Below are positions 16,642-25,103 of a stretch of DNA of 50,385 nt, piece by piece (position 1 is the stretch's first letter; every line of letters begins with the position of its first letter). The notes beneath the pieces are model-generated. The model saw nothing but the letters and a program-made list of their open reading frames with translations, ran no database searches and had not been told where the DNA came from. A program made the position numbers and the translations under genes. This stretch comes from Deltaproteobacteria bacterium (GTDB taxonomy: Bacteria; Desulfobacterota; Desulfobulbia; Desulfobulbales; SURF-16), in assembly GCA_016219175.1 (NCBI GenBank), contig JACRCD010000051.1, positions 1-50,385 of the forward strand. Direction: 5' to 3'.

Positions 16642-19110
16642 ATGAAAGGCTACATCTGCATACATGGTCATTTCTACCAACCGCCCCGTGAGAACCCCTG
16701 GCTTGAACGCATTGAAGTGCAGGATTCCGCCTATCCCTATCATGACTGGAACGCCAGGGTGCATGCCGAGTGTTATGCGCCCAATGCCGTTTCCCGCATC
16801 CTGGACAGCAACAGTAGGATAACTGGAATTGTCAATAATTACGAGCACATCAGCTTTAATTTCGGTCCGACCCTGCTGGCCTGGATAGAGCAGAATGACC
16901 CGGATATTTACCGGAAAATTATCCAGGCCGACCGGATAAGCGCGGAAAAACACGGGGGGCACGGCAATGCCATCGCCCAACCCTACAATCACATGATCAT
17001 GCCGCTGGCCAACCGGAGAGACAAGATTACCCAGGTTGTCTGGGGTATCGAATTTTTCCGCAAACATTTCGGCCGCGCCCCGGAAGGGATGTGGCTGCCG
17101 GAGACGGCGGTTGATCTTGAAACCCTGGAGATTCTCGCTGATAACGGTATTGACTTTACCATCCTCTCCCCGCGTCAGGCCGGGAGAGTGCGCTCTCTCA
17201 AACAGACAAACTGGAAAGAGGTCGGTGACGGCTCCATCGACACGACCATGCCTTATCTGGTGCGGCTGCCCTGCGGCGGCACCATCGCTGTTTATTTCTA
17301 TAACGGGGAAATTGCCCATGATCTGGCCTTCGGCGGCCTGCTGCAGAGCGCCGAGACCTTTGAAAAGAGGCTTTTCCAGGCGCTGCCCGCGGGCGGAACC
17401 AGGCCGCCGCTGGTAACGGTGGCAACCGACGGAGAAACATACGGACACCATCATCGCTTCGGGGATATGGCCCTGGCCTTTGCCCTTGATCAGGTGACAA
17501 AAAAACCGGATATCGGCCTGACCAATTATGGTGAATATCTTTCGCTGTTTGCCACTAGCCATGAGGTGGAAATTGTCGAGAAGAGTTCCTGGAGCTGTGT
17601 CCATGGCGTCGAACGGTGGCGGGGTGACTGCGGCTGCCGGGCCGGAGGGAACGGCGATTGGAATCAGCAATGGCGGCGGCCTTTGCGGGAAAGTTTTGAC
17701 TGGCTCAGGTATGAACTCATCCGCATCCATGACAGGAATGCCGCAGCGCTTCTCAAGCATCCCTGGCAGGCGAGGGATGAATATATTGACGTGCTCATGG
17801 ACCGGTCGGAAGAGGTTAAGACCGCCTTCCTGGAAAGACATGGAGCAAAAGCGCTGAGCGCCCGGGAACGCTCCCTGGCGCTGCAGCTCCTTGAGATGCA
17901 GAGAAACGCCATGCTGATGTATACGAGCTGCGGCTGGTTCTTTGATGAGGTGTCGGGCCTTGAGGCGGTGCAGGTTCTCTCCTATGCAGGGCGGGCCATT
18001 GAGCTTGCCGAGCGCTGCACGGGGCAACAGCTTGAGGAAAAATTCATGGAAAGGCTGGCCAAGGCCAAGAGCAATATCGACGGCATGGGGAGCGGGGCGG
18101 ACGTTTACCGCAAATTCGCCCTTGCGGCCAAGGCCCATCTGCGGGAGGTTGCCATTCACTTTGCCATCAGCTCTTTTTTTGAGAATTATCAGCAGAAAAA
18201 TACCCTGGGTTGTTACACCATTGAACTGAAGGAGTATGAGAAACAGCTGCATGACCGCACGGTGGCGGCAGTGGGCATGCTGCACGCCAGATCGTCGATT
18301 ACCGAGGAAGAGGGTTCCTTTGTCTTTGCCGCCCTGCAGCAGGAACCCCATGACTATTACTGCACGGTGAAGGAATGCCCCGCCGCGGACGAAAATTTCT
18401 GCTACACCGAACTGGCGGAGACATTTTTTGCCGGCCTGAAAGAAAAGGGGCCGGGCGCGGCCCTGAAGGTGATCGACCACTACCTCGGCCAGGACCGTTA
18501 TACCATCAAGGATCTTTTCAAGGATGAACAGGAGGAGCTGCTGAACATCGTCCTGGACGGTGAGCTTGAATATGTGGGAAAAACCCTAGAGTCGGTCTAC
18601 GGCAAAACTTCCTTTCTTACCGCCCTGCTTGAAGAATGCGGCCACCGCATCCCCGCTCCCTTCACCGTGGCCGCCGAGGTTACCCTGAAAAGAAAACTCG
18701 TCAAGGCCCTGGAGAGCAGAAAAACAACCACCGAAACCATGCGGATGCTGCTTGATGAGATGAAGCGCTGGCGTATTCATCTGGACAATGAGTGGCTGGA
18801 AAGAGCCCTGCGCGACTCTCTTGAAAAAGAAATGGCGGGGGTGAAGCTCGACCCGCAAATAACGAATCTCAAGCAGATAAACGCCAAGCTGTCAATCCTG
18901 TATCTTTTTCCTGTGCGGATCAACCTCTGGCAGGTGCAGAATGTTTATTTCGACTTGCTGCAGGGGCTGTATCCGCTGAAAAAGAACCAGGCGGAGGCGG
19001 GAGACCTGGACGCCGGCAAGTGGCTTGATGAATTCCTGCGACTCGGCGCCGGGCTGCTGATAAATATCGAGAATTCGACGACCATGACGGGGAAGGACAA
19101 GAAAGAATGA
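16642..19110 (+). CDS. GH57-family protein with DUF3536
   Basis: 822 residues. The N-terminal half is a GH57 (beta/alpha)7 barrel: 'ICIHGHFYQPPRENPW' (motif 1), 'GHGNAIAQPYNHMIMPL', 'GMWLPETAVDLETLEIL' and 'VATDGETYGHHHRFGD'. The rest is the helical DUF3536 domain that accompanies this subgroup. GH57 enzymes act on alpha-glucans such as glycogen, but the DUF3536 subgroup has no assigned activity that I know of. It starts 16 bp after the GCS2 gene with AAGGAAAAGG upstream, so it is probably the last gene of the same operon. Confidence 0.85.
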   Translation: MKGYICIHGHFYQPPRENPWLERIEVQDSAYPYHDWNARVHAECYAPNAVSRILDSNSRITGIVNNYEHISFNFGPTLLAWIEQNDPDIYRKIIQADRISAEKHGGHGNAIAQPYNHMIMPLANRRDKITQVVWGIEFFRKHFGRAPEGMWLPETAVDLETLEILADNGIDFTILSPRQAGRVRSLKQTNWKEVGDGSIDTTMPYLVRLPCGGTIAVYFYNGEIAHDLAFGGLLQSAETFEKRLFQALPAGGTRPPLVTVATDGETYGHHHRFGDMALAFALDQVTKKPDIGLTNYGEYLSLFATSHEVEIVEKSSWSCVHGVERWRGDCGCRAGGNGDWNQQWRRPLRESFDWLRYELIRIHDRNAAALLKHPWQARDEYIDVLMDRSEEVKTAFLERHGAKALSARERSLALQLLEMQRNAMLMYTSCGWFFDEVSGLEAVQVLSYAGRAIELAERCTGQQLEEKFMERLAKAKSNIDGMGSGADVYRKFALAAKAHLREVAIHFAISSFFENYQQKNTLGCYTIELKEYEKQLHDRTVAAVGMLHARSSITEEEGSFVFAALQQEPHDYYCTVKECPAADENFCYTELAETFFAGLKEKGPGAALKVIDHYLGQDRYTIKDLFKDEQEELLNIVLDGELEYVGKTLESVYGKTSFLTALLEECGHRIPAPFTVAAEVTLKRKLVKALESRKTTTETMRMLLDEMKRWRIHLDNEWLERALRDSLEKEMAGVKLDPQITNLKQINAKLSILYLFPVRINLWQVQNVYFDLLQGLYPLKKNQAEAGDLDAGKWLDEFLRLGAGLLINIENSTTMTGKDKKE

Positions 19111-19131
19111 GAGCGGGGGCGGTGTCTCCGC

Positions 19132-21153
19132 TCATCTGTGACGCAAGGCATTATGGAAGTGGTCGTAACTGAGGGGGGCCTGCAAGCCGTTTTTTCCCGG
19201 CTGTAAGGCCTCGGTGAGGTACCTGTTCATAAATGCCTGCTCCCGCCTTTGGCAATCCGCCAGGGAGAATTTCGGATGAAGCGGGAGAGCATTTCCTTTA
19301 TGGCGCGTTTTTTTGCCGGGGGGCGGCCAGGGCTTGGCGAAAACCCTCTGACCCTCATGTAGCAGATAGAGAAAGGAGTGATGGGTGGAAATGGCCCCGG
19401 CCCATGGGTAATGATCCAGATGGTAACGTTGGGAGATGGTCTCTATTTTTTCTTCCAGCTCTTCCTGTCGCGGCCCCGGAGAAACGTTTGCGGCCATGTT
19501 GAAAAGCGGGAACAGCCGGAAGACATCACCCTGGGTGTGGTAAACGGAGGCAATGCCGTATTGGCCGGGATGGCAGAAAATCAGTGACCCCGGGGTGAGG
19601 TTGAACTCGCCTGCGATGAATTGATCGACCATGCCGCTCTGCCGGTCGATCAGCTCCAGGGTTTCTCCCCCCTCTTGCCGGGTTTCGCCGGGATGGTTGA
19701 GAAAGGTCATCCAGCTTGTGGCGATCCCGGCCTCGTGGAAATTGCGGTTTATGCGGCGGATGAGGCTTACGTCCGTCCCCTTGTTCATGAGGCGCAGCAC
19801 CCTGTCTGCTCCGGATTCGATGCCGAAGGCCACGGCCCGGAGCCCGGCCTGGTGCAGCAGCCGGCAGCGCTCCGGGGTGTAGGAGGGCTCGATGCGCAGG
19901 TCGGTTGACCAGCGGATGTCCAGCCCCTCCTGGATGATCCTCTCGGCCAGGGCAAAGGCGTAGCGGGGGGCGAGGACATCGCAGGAGAGATAAAAGTTCT
20001 TCACCCCGAATTCCTGCTGCATGGCCCGCAGGTCGGAAACCGCCCGTTCCACCGGGATCTCGCGGTAGGCGTGACGTCCGGATTGATTAAAGCCATAAGA
20101 GCAGAATGAGCATTTGTTCCAGTAGCAGCCCCTGGTCGGGCTGTAAAGCAGCAGCCGGTCGGGGGCAAGATAACGGCCCGGCTCAAGATCGCCATAGTCA
20201 GGGGTGGCCGCCTCGGCAAGGTCAAAGGTCAATGAGGGTCCCCGCCTGAGTGAGCCGTCTGTTGTTCCTTTCATCAGCAGGTTGGGGATGGCGGCGAAGC
20301 GAGCTGCTTCGCGGTTTTCGCCGTTGAGCAGCGGCAGGAGCTGTTCCAGTGTTTTTTCCCCTTCCTGCAACCCCACCGCATCCACATAAGCGAAAATCCC
20401 TCTTGCCGTCTCCTCCGAGGTGTTGCGCATAATCTGATCAATACAGGGCCCGCCCAGCATGAGAAAGCAGCCAGGAAAATACTCCCTGATCAAACGGCAG
20501 AGGTAAAAGGTTTCGGGAATCTGGGAGACAAAGGTCAGGGAAAGGCCGATGAAGCGGGGCTGGCCAAGCTCGCCCAGTTGCTGCCGATAAAAGGCGTCAA
20601 AGGGGCTGCGCTGTTGTGCTGTATAATGATCAAGGAGATTGAAATCCCAGGGGGCCACCAGGTGGTCCGCCCGGTTGAAGCTGAACCTGAAGGGAAAACA
20701 GACCGCGGCCAGCACCTGAAAAAGATCTTCAAAGCCGTCCCGGGCCCGGAGATACTTTTTTTTATGATAAAATTGCCGCGGATCCCTCATGACGGACAGG
20801 CAAGCGGCAAAATCCCGGCACAGGGGCAGGGCCTCGGCCACGCGCCGGTATTCCATCTGTTCGTACAGGGTTAATCCGGGCTGGCTGTTTAAGGCCTGAA
20901 ATCGCTCCGTCAGCCTTTGCCGCCACTCCTCCATGGTTTTGCCGGCCAGGAGAAAGTAAAGACCTTCGATATTGTAATCCCTTAACGCCACACTGATGCC
21001 GCGGGTGCGCAGATATCCCTTGAGAGCGGGCAGCCCCACGTAGGCCCAGGTAGGGTCGGCAAAAGGCGGAAAGATCAGAAAGGAGCCGTTTCCCTGCTTT
21101 GTTTGCTGAGAATTTTTCACGGTAGATAAATGATGCCGGCCTGTCAGGCGCAC
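19132..21153 (-). CDS. B12-binding-type radical SAM protein
   Basis: 673 residues. The N-terminal part (about 20-260) resembles a cobalamin-binding fold ('[23 protein letters not shown]', '[19 protein letters not shown]...LMLGGP'). A radical SAM core follows, with cluster Cys at about 343, 348 and 351 ([10 protein letters not shown]), and '[20 protein letters not shown]'. Spacing C-x4-C-x2-C is usual for this subgroup. Start is GTG at 21153, overlapping wrbA by 10 nt; GTG at 21120 is an alternative. The substrate is unknown; such proteins often do methylations or C-C rearrangements. It ends facing the GH57 gene with only 21 bp between them. Confidence 0.85.
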   Translation of the reverse strand: MRLTGRHHLSTVKNSQQTKQGNGSFLIFPPFADPTWAYVGLPALKGYLRTRGISVALRDYNIEGLYFLLAGKTMEEWRQRLTERFQALNSQPGLTLYEQMEYRRVAEALPLCRDFAACLSVMRDPRQFYHKKKYLRARDGFEDLFQVLAAVCFPFRFSFNRADHLVAPWDFNLLDHYTAQQRSPFDAFYRQQLGELGQPRFIGLSLTFVSQIPETFYLCRLIREYFPGCFLMLGGPCIDQIMRNTSEETARGIFAYVDAVGLQEGEKTLEQLLPLLNGENREAARFAAIPNLLMKGTTDGSLRRGPSLTFDLAEAATPDYGDLEPGRYLAPDRLLLYSPTRGCYWNKCSFCSYGFNQSGRHAYREIPVERAVSDLRAMQQEFGVKNFYLSCDVLAPRYAFALAERIIQEGLDIRWSTDLRIEPSYTPERCRLLHQAGLRAVAFGIESGADRVLRLMNKGTDVSLIRRINRNFHEAGIATSWMTFLNHPGETRQEGGETLELIDRQSGMVDQFIAGEFNLTPGSLIFCHPGQYGIASVYHTQGDVFRLFPLFNMAANVSPGPRQEELEEKIETISQRYHLDHYPWAGAISTHHSFLYLLHEGQRVFAKPWPPPGKKTRHKGNALPLHPKFSLADCQRREQAFMNRYLTEALQPGKNGLQAPLSYDHFHNALRHR

Positions 21154-21755
21154 AGTTTTTTGGCGATGGCCGCCACGTGCGCTCCCTGGAAGCGCGCCCC
21201 GGCCAGTTCGTTGGCGCTGGGGGAGCGGCTGCCGTCAGCGCCGGCAATGGTTGAGGCCCCGTAGGGCGAGCAGCCGGTTATCTCGTCTGCCGTCATCTGA
21301 CCCTTGAAGGTGTAGGGCAATCCTACCACAACCATGCCCTGATGCAGAAGGGTCAGGTGGAAACTCAGAATTGTCGATTCCTGGCCGCCGTGCTGGGTGT
21401 TCGAGCTGGCTATGACGCTGCCGGCTTTGCCCACCAGGGCTCCGCTCATCCACAGACCGCCGGTGGCATCGAGAAACTGCCGCATCTGGCCGCACATGTT
21501 GCCGAATCTGGTGGGCGTGCCGAAAATAACCGCATCGGCGCTTCCCAGTTCCGCCACGGTACAGACGGGAATGTGGCTTTGCAGCTTTTGGGGCTGCACA
21601 GCCCCCATTTTTTCAAGCACCTCCGGGGGCAGGGTTTCAGGGACGCGACGCAGTACAACCTCAACGCCCTCCACGGAGCGGGCCCCTTCGGCCGCACCCT
21701 CCGCCATTTTGTAGATGTGCCCATACATTGAGTAGTAGACGATCAGCATCTTCAT
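21144..21755 (-). CDS. wrbA: NAD(P)H:quinone oxidoreductase, WrbA-like
   Basis: 203-residue flavodoxin-fold protein. It opens '[20 protein letters not shown]' (FMN phosphate loop) and has '[26 protein letters not shown]' and '[11 protein letters not shown]'-type (here [11 protein letters not shown]) motifs that define WrbA; '[26 protein letters not shown]' ends the family signature. It performs two-electron reduction of quinones in the cytosol. ATG at 21755 is chosen because GGAGGG lies 7 nt upstream. Its stop overlaps the radical SAM start, so the two are coupled. Confidence 0.93.
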   Translation of the reverse strand: MKMLIVYYSMYGHIYKMAEGAAEGARSVEGVEVVLRRVPETLPPEVLEKMGAVQPQKLQSHIPVCTVAELGSADAVIFGTPTRFGNMCGQMRQFLDATGGLWMSGALVGKAGSVIASSNTQHGGQESTILSFHLTLLHQGMVVVGLPYTFKGQMTADEITGCSPYGASTIAGADGSRSPSANELAGARFQGAHVAAIAKKLCA

Positions 21756-21812
21756 GGTAATTCCCTCCATTTTTTTGGTGAACGGTTTTTATTGATCGGG
21801 CGGCGGTTGAAA

Positions 21813-22385
21813 TTAATCGATAATGATCTCTTCCAGCGCCCGTTTCGGCACATGATGCCTGCCCTCCGCGTCGCGCCAGTACTTGATTTCCCCGGCAGGA
21901 CCCACCTCTTCGAGGACCACGTTCTCCTTGGGCTTGCCAAGGGCGATAACGAGAAGTATTTCCAGGTGAGAGGGGATTTTGAGCTCCTGCCCCAGCTTTT
22001 CCCTGTCGATTGAGCCGATGATGCAGCCGGCCAGACCCATCTCTCTTGCTCCCAGCAGGATACTCTGGGCGGCAATGCCATGGTCGCAGTCAAAAGATGG
22101 CCTGATATTTTGGTCCCCCAGGATGATGATATAGGCCGGCGGTCTTTCACCTTCCTCGGGTCCTGGCCAGTCGTTCAGGTAAGCTGCCCAGACCAGGCAG
22201 GGGAAGATCAGGGAGTTTTCCGGGGGGGCGTTGGAAAGGATGTATTTCAGGGGCTGCAGATTGCCGGCGGAGGCTGACAGTCTGGCAAGATCGACAAGCT
22301 GTTTGAGTGTCTCGCGTTCAAACTGAATCTTTTGCATGAATCGCCGGCAGCTCCGGTTCTTTAAAATTAAATCTCTCAGTTCCAT
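21813..22385 (-). CDS. Nitroreductase-family flavoprotein
   Basis: 190 residues of the FMN-dependent nitroreductase fold: 'LILKNRSCRRFMQKIQFERETLKQLVDLARLSASAGNLQPLKYI', 'DHGIAAQSILLGAREMGLAGCIIGSIDREKL' and 'ILLVIALGKPKE'. The RSCRRF and SAGNLQP motifs bind FMN. Related anaerobe proteins reduce nitro groups, quinones or act in cofactor metabolism; the physiological substrate is unknown. It lies 57 bp upstream of wrbA on the same strand, and the upstream side carries an inverted-repeat element. Confidence 0.88.
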   Translation of the reverse strand: MELRDLILKNRSCRRFMQKIQFERETLKQLVDLARLSASAGNLQPLKYILSNAPPENSLIFPCLVWAAYLNDWPGPEEGERPPAYIIILGDQNIRPSFDCDHGIAAQSILLGAREMGLAGCIIGSIDREKLGQELKIPSHLEILLVIALGKPKENVVLEEVGPAGEIKYWRDAEGRHHVPKRALEEIIID

Positions 22386-22407
22386 ATACCTTTACCTGAT
22401 AAAAAAA

Positions 22408-22540
22408 GAGGCTCCTGCAAAATAAGCAAAAGAGTGCCTCCTGTCATTTCAACCGAAGGGAGAAATCTAATAAAATCAAGGCAATTACAGATTCCTCACT
22501 ACGTTCGGAATGACACACAAGTTCATTTTGCAAGAGCCTC
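22408..22540. repeat. MITE-like element with nested inverted repeats
   Basis: 133 bp bounded by GAGGCTCCTGCAAAAT and ATTTTGCAAGAGCCTC (one mismatch in 16). Inside it is a second, imperfect 26-bp inverted repeat (GTCATTTCAACCGAAGG.. against the complement of ..CGTTCGGAATGAC). This inner 'CATTCCGAACGTAGTGAGGAATCT' type of sequence is a common interspersed palindrome in many bacteria. No ORF. It fills the gap between the nitroreductase and the PGPGW-like gene. Confidence 0.7.
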
Positions 22541-22595
22541 AAATTATAGCAATTTTTCAAGGTTCCCATGAATAATTCTTTTTTGCGGACCCATC

Positions 22596-23009
22596 TCACC
22601 TGTCAAGGGTAAGCGGGGCGCGGTGGGCCCGTTTGCGTATCCAGTTGACCGGCCGCAAAACAGGTTTGCGCGAAACCAGCCAGCGTTCAAAACGGTATTT
22701 CCCCGGAAAGTCAAGAAGCATGATCCCCATGAACAGCGTGAGCAGTCCCTGGCCGGGCAGAACCAGCATAAGAATTCCGGCCAGTATCAAGGTATACCCC
22801 AATAGATTTTTGGCGACAAGCAGGGCTGCGCGAACCATGGGGTGGTGTCTGGCCCAGGGCGGCCGGTGCCGTACGCTGTTTGAGAAGTAGTCGCCGGGGA
22901 TTTTGATAACCAGGACCGGCACGATAACCAGCGAACCGCAGAAGGTGAGCAGGGACAGTACGGCTAGCCACAGGATCGCGGTTTCATTGGTGTGAAGAAA
23001 ATCGAGCAT
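22596..23009 (-). CDS. PGPGW-like small membrane protein
   Basis: 137 residues with helices at about 12-37 and 66-95. The 'LVLPGQGLLTLFMGIMLLDFPGKYRFERWLV' block matches the PGPGW (putative transmembrane) family, named for a Pro-Gly-Pro-Gly-Trp motif that here reads PGQGL. The C-terminal end is basic. The family has no established function. It lies 15 bp downstream of the TauE-like gene on the same strand, so cotranscription is likely. Confidence 0.7.
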   Translation of the reverse strand: MLDFLHTNETAILWLAVLSLLTFCGSLVIVPVLVIKIPGDYFSNSVRHRPPWARHHPMVRAALLVAKNLLGYTLILAGILMLVLPGQGLLTLFMGIMLLDFPGKYRFERWLVSRKPVLRPVNWIRKRAHRAPLTLDR

Positions 23010-23024
23010 AAAGGGACAGCCTTT

Positions 23025-23822
23025 TTAGAATAAGCTTGCCAGCATGCGGGTGGCGACTATGAAGAGCAGGAAGGCGAAAATGCGTTTCAGTCTGTCCACC
23101 GGCAGACTGTGCGCCAAACGCACCCCCAGCGGGGCTGTCAGCACGCTGGTCACGATCAGGCCTGCCAGGGCGGGCAGATAGACATACCCCACTGCATAAT
23201 CCGGCAGATGTTGAGCATGCCAACCATTGTATATATAGCCGATGGCGCCGGCAATGGCGATGGGAAAGCCGATGGCGGCCGAGGTGCCTATGGCCTCATG
23301 CACGGGGATGTTGCACCATGTCATGAAAGGCACGGAAAGGGTGCCGCCGCCGATGCCGACCATGCTTGAAAAGGCGCCGATCACATTGCCCGCCCCGAAC
23401 ATCCCCAGCGGTCCGGGAAGCTGGCGGGCGGGTTTGGGTTTTTTGTTCAGCAACATCTGGCTGGCCACATAGTAGAGAAAAATGACGAAAAACCCTTTGA
23501 GGAAGTTGGTGGACATCCGGGCTGCCACGCAGGAGCCGATAAACGTGCCCAGAAATATCCCCGGGGTGATGCGCCGGACCACGATCCAGTGGACCGCGCC
23601 CCGTTTATGGTGCGCCCGGAAGCTTGATGCCGCCGTAAAGATGATACTGGCCATGGAGGTGCCCAGGGCAAGATGCATGGACAGTTCATGGGGAATCTGC
23701 TGCCAGGAAAAACAAAATATCAGCATGGGAACGATGATAAGTCCCCCGCCTATGCCGAGCAACCCTGCCAGAACACCTGACACTGCGCCGACCAGCGAGT
23801 AAGTCAAAAGAATGGAATACAT
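23025..23822 (-). CDS. TauE/SafE-family sulfite/organosulfonate exporter
   Basis: 265 residues, seven to eight membrane helices, with both TauE/SafE repeats: 'GVLAGLLGIGGGLIIVPML' near the N-terminus and 'NVIGAFSSMVGIGGGTLSVPFMTW' in the middle. Members export sulfite, sulfoacetate or related anions across the inner membrane. ATG at 23822 is preferred (GGAG 7 nt upstream; the start is directly at the first helix); a longer frame reaches 23873. In a sulfur-metabolising anaerobe sulfite export is plausible, but the substrate cannot be read from the sequence. Confidence 0.88.
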   Translation of the reverse strand: MYSILLTYSLVGAVSGVLAGLLGIGGGLIIVPMLIFCFSWQQIPHELSMHLALGTSMASIIFTAASSFRAHHKRGAVHWIVVRRITPGIFLGTFIGSCVAARMSTNFLKGFFVIFLYYVASQMLLNKKPKPARQLPGPLGMFGAGNVIGAFSSMVGIGGGTLSVPFMTWCNIPVHEAIGTSAAIGFPIAIAGAIGYIYNGWHAQHLPDYAVGYVYLPALAGLIVTSVLTAPLGVRLAHSLPVDRLKRIFAFLLFIVATRMLASLF

Positions 23823-23890
23823 GCGAAACTCCAGACGCGCGCCTTCAGAATCTTTGGCCGCTCTGTCTGCCAAACATCTTATTTTTGCTT

Positions 23891-24034
23891 GTAACTACCC
23901 AGGTGAATAGACTGAAGGCTTTTAGTCTGAAGGCCTGGCGGTATTGACTGCATAAGACAATATTTCCCCAGCCATTTTCTGCTTTCTTTTACTAACAGCC
24001 TTCAGGCTACAGCCTAATCAACCTGGACAGTTAC
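23891..24034. repeat. GTAACT-family inverted-repeat element
   Basis: A 144-bp element whose ends are long imperfect inverted repeats: GTAACTaCCCAGGTg..TAGaCTG.. on the left and its counterpart GTAACTgtCCAGGTt..TAGgCTG.. read from the right. The right terminus overlaps the TAA stop codon of mscL. A single end of the same family occurs at 33185-33225. It looks like a non-autonomous mobile element or interspersed palindrome; no transposase is present. Confidence 0.65.
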
Positions 24035-24429
24035 TTCTGCTTCAACAGATCCCTGATCTCCGCGAGAAGGACTTCCGTGGCGGGAGGCGGAGGGGCCGGG
24101 ACTTCTTCCTCCTTTTTTTTCAGGGTATTCATCACCTTAACCAGCATGAAGATGGCAAAGGCGATAATGATAAAATCAACAACGGATTGAATGAATTTGC
24201 CGTAATTCAAGGTGACGGCAGCGGCATCACCAGCCGCTTCCCTAATGGTAAATGACAGATTCGTGAAATTAACGCCGCCGATTAATATGCCAAGCGGCGG
24301 CATAATGACATCCGCCACGACCGAAGAGACAATTTTACCGAAAGCCCCGCCGATGATGATACCCACGGCCATGTCAACGACGTTGCCACGCATGGCAAAT
24401 GTTTTGAATTCAGCCAGCATGCTCATCAT
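24031..24429 (-). CDS. mscL: Large-conductance mechanosensitive channel
   Basis: 132 residues, canonical MscL: N-terminal amphipathic '[41 protein letters not shown]' with the Gly/Ala-rich pore helix, a periplasmic loop, second helix '[20 protein letters not shown]', and C-terminal cytoplasmic helix '[14 protein letters not shown]'. It opens at high membrane tension to release solutes on osmotic downshock. Length is typical. A strong GAGGTGTC site precedes the ATG pair. Its stop codon lies inside the terminal repeat of the adjacent element. Confidence 0.96.
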   Translation of the reverse strand: MMSMLAEFKTFAMRGNVVDMAVGIIIGGAFGKIVSSVVADVIMPPLGILIGGVNFTNLSFTIREAAGDAAAVTLNYGKFIQSVVDFIIIAFAIFMLVKVMNTLKKKEEEVPAPPPPATEVLLAEIRDLLKQK

Positions 24430-24494
24430 GACACCTCTTTGTTTGGTTTTTGTTGCCTTCTCCGCTGTTTGATCGATATTGAGAAGTCCATCTT

Positions 24495-24827
24495 CTATCG
24501 CTGAACTTCCCTGCAGATAATGTCCTGGCTCCAGGAAAACGCTGCCGCGACCCTGGGAAAGCCGATGGTGGAAATAAGGAGCAGAAGGGCATGATGGATC
24601 TCTTCCTTGGTGACGCCGGCCTGAAGCGCCCTGCGGGTATGGGAATGAACGGCGCCCTCTGATTGAACGGCCGCCGCGGCCGCCAGCTGGATCAGGTGGA
24701 CGGTTTTCTCCTCAATGGGGCCTTCCCCGCGGATTGTGGTCCCGAGGTTTTCCACGGCAGCGAGTGTTTCGGGGAAAAGTCCGGCGAGTTCATTATAATG
24801 TTTACTGGGAATTTTGTTATCCGTCAT
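24495..24827 (-). CDS. Carboxymuconolactone decarboxylase/AhpD-like protein
   Basis: 110 residues with the CMD fold: '[50 protein letters not shown]'. In AhpD-like relatives the segment before HTRRAL carries CxxC followed by xxH; here it reads SEGAVHSH, with both Cys absent, so thiol peroxidase/disulfide chemistry is unlikely. Start at 24827 is supported by AGGAG 7 nt upstream. It probably keeps the trimer/hexamer scaffold with another role. It follows a short membrane ORF on the same strand. Confidence 0.82.
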   Translation of the reverse strand: MTDNKIPSKHYNELAGLFPETLAAVENLGTTIRGEGPIEEKTVHLIQLAAAAAVQSEGAVHSHTRRALQAGVTKEEIHHALLLLISTIGFPRVAAAFSWSQDIICREVQR

Positions 24828-24894
24828 GGCGATACTCCTTTTTTCATTTGGCCGTTTCAGGCAGGGAACGGCTTTGCCCAAAGAAAAGCCGGCT

Positions 24895-25023
24895 TTACAG
24901 CAGGCTTACCGCCCAAGCCAGCAGGCACAAAGCGGCAATACCTAATAAAATTGGCTTTATTGTCTGCCAGAGACTGTTTATCTCATCCGGAGATATTGTT
25001 TGTCTTTGTTTTCAGTTGCTCAT
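24895..25023 (-). other. Small membrane ORF with in-frame TGA at codon 4
   Basis: GGAGG stands 5 nt before ATG AGC AAC TGA, after which the same frame stays open for 38 codons: a polar stretch (KQRQTISPDEINSLW) and one hydrophobic helix (ILLGIAALCLLAWAVSLL), then TAA. No other start codon lies between the TGA and the helix. A 6-bp hairpin (TATCTC-CGGAT-GAGATA) begins 16 nt after the TGA, within the range reported for bacterial SECIS elements. It could be a selenocysteine codon or a nonsense mutation (for example CGA to TGA). It lies between the NrfD gene and the CMD-like gene. Confidence 0.4.
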
Positions 25024-25103
25024 GTTGTCCTCCAGAAAATGCAGGGAAGAGGCTTTATGCCTTTCCGGTTAAAAAAAACAGCTGAATTCCCCCGTAGCCC
25101 GGC

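Noticed and set aside
19111-19133. Hairpin GAGCGG...CCGCTC between the convergent GH57 and radical SAM genes
   Set aside because: Short stem and no T-run on either strand; too weak to call.
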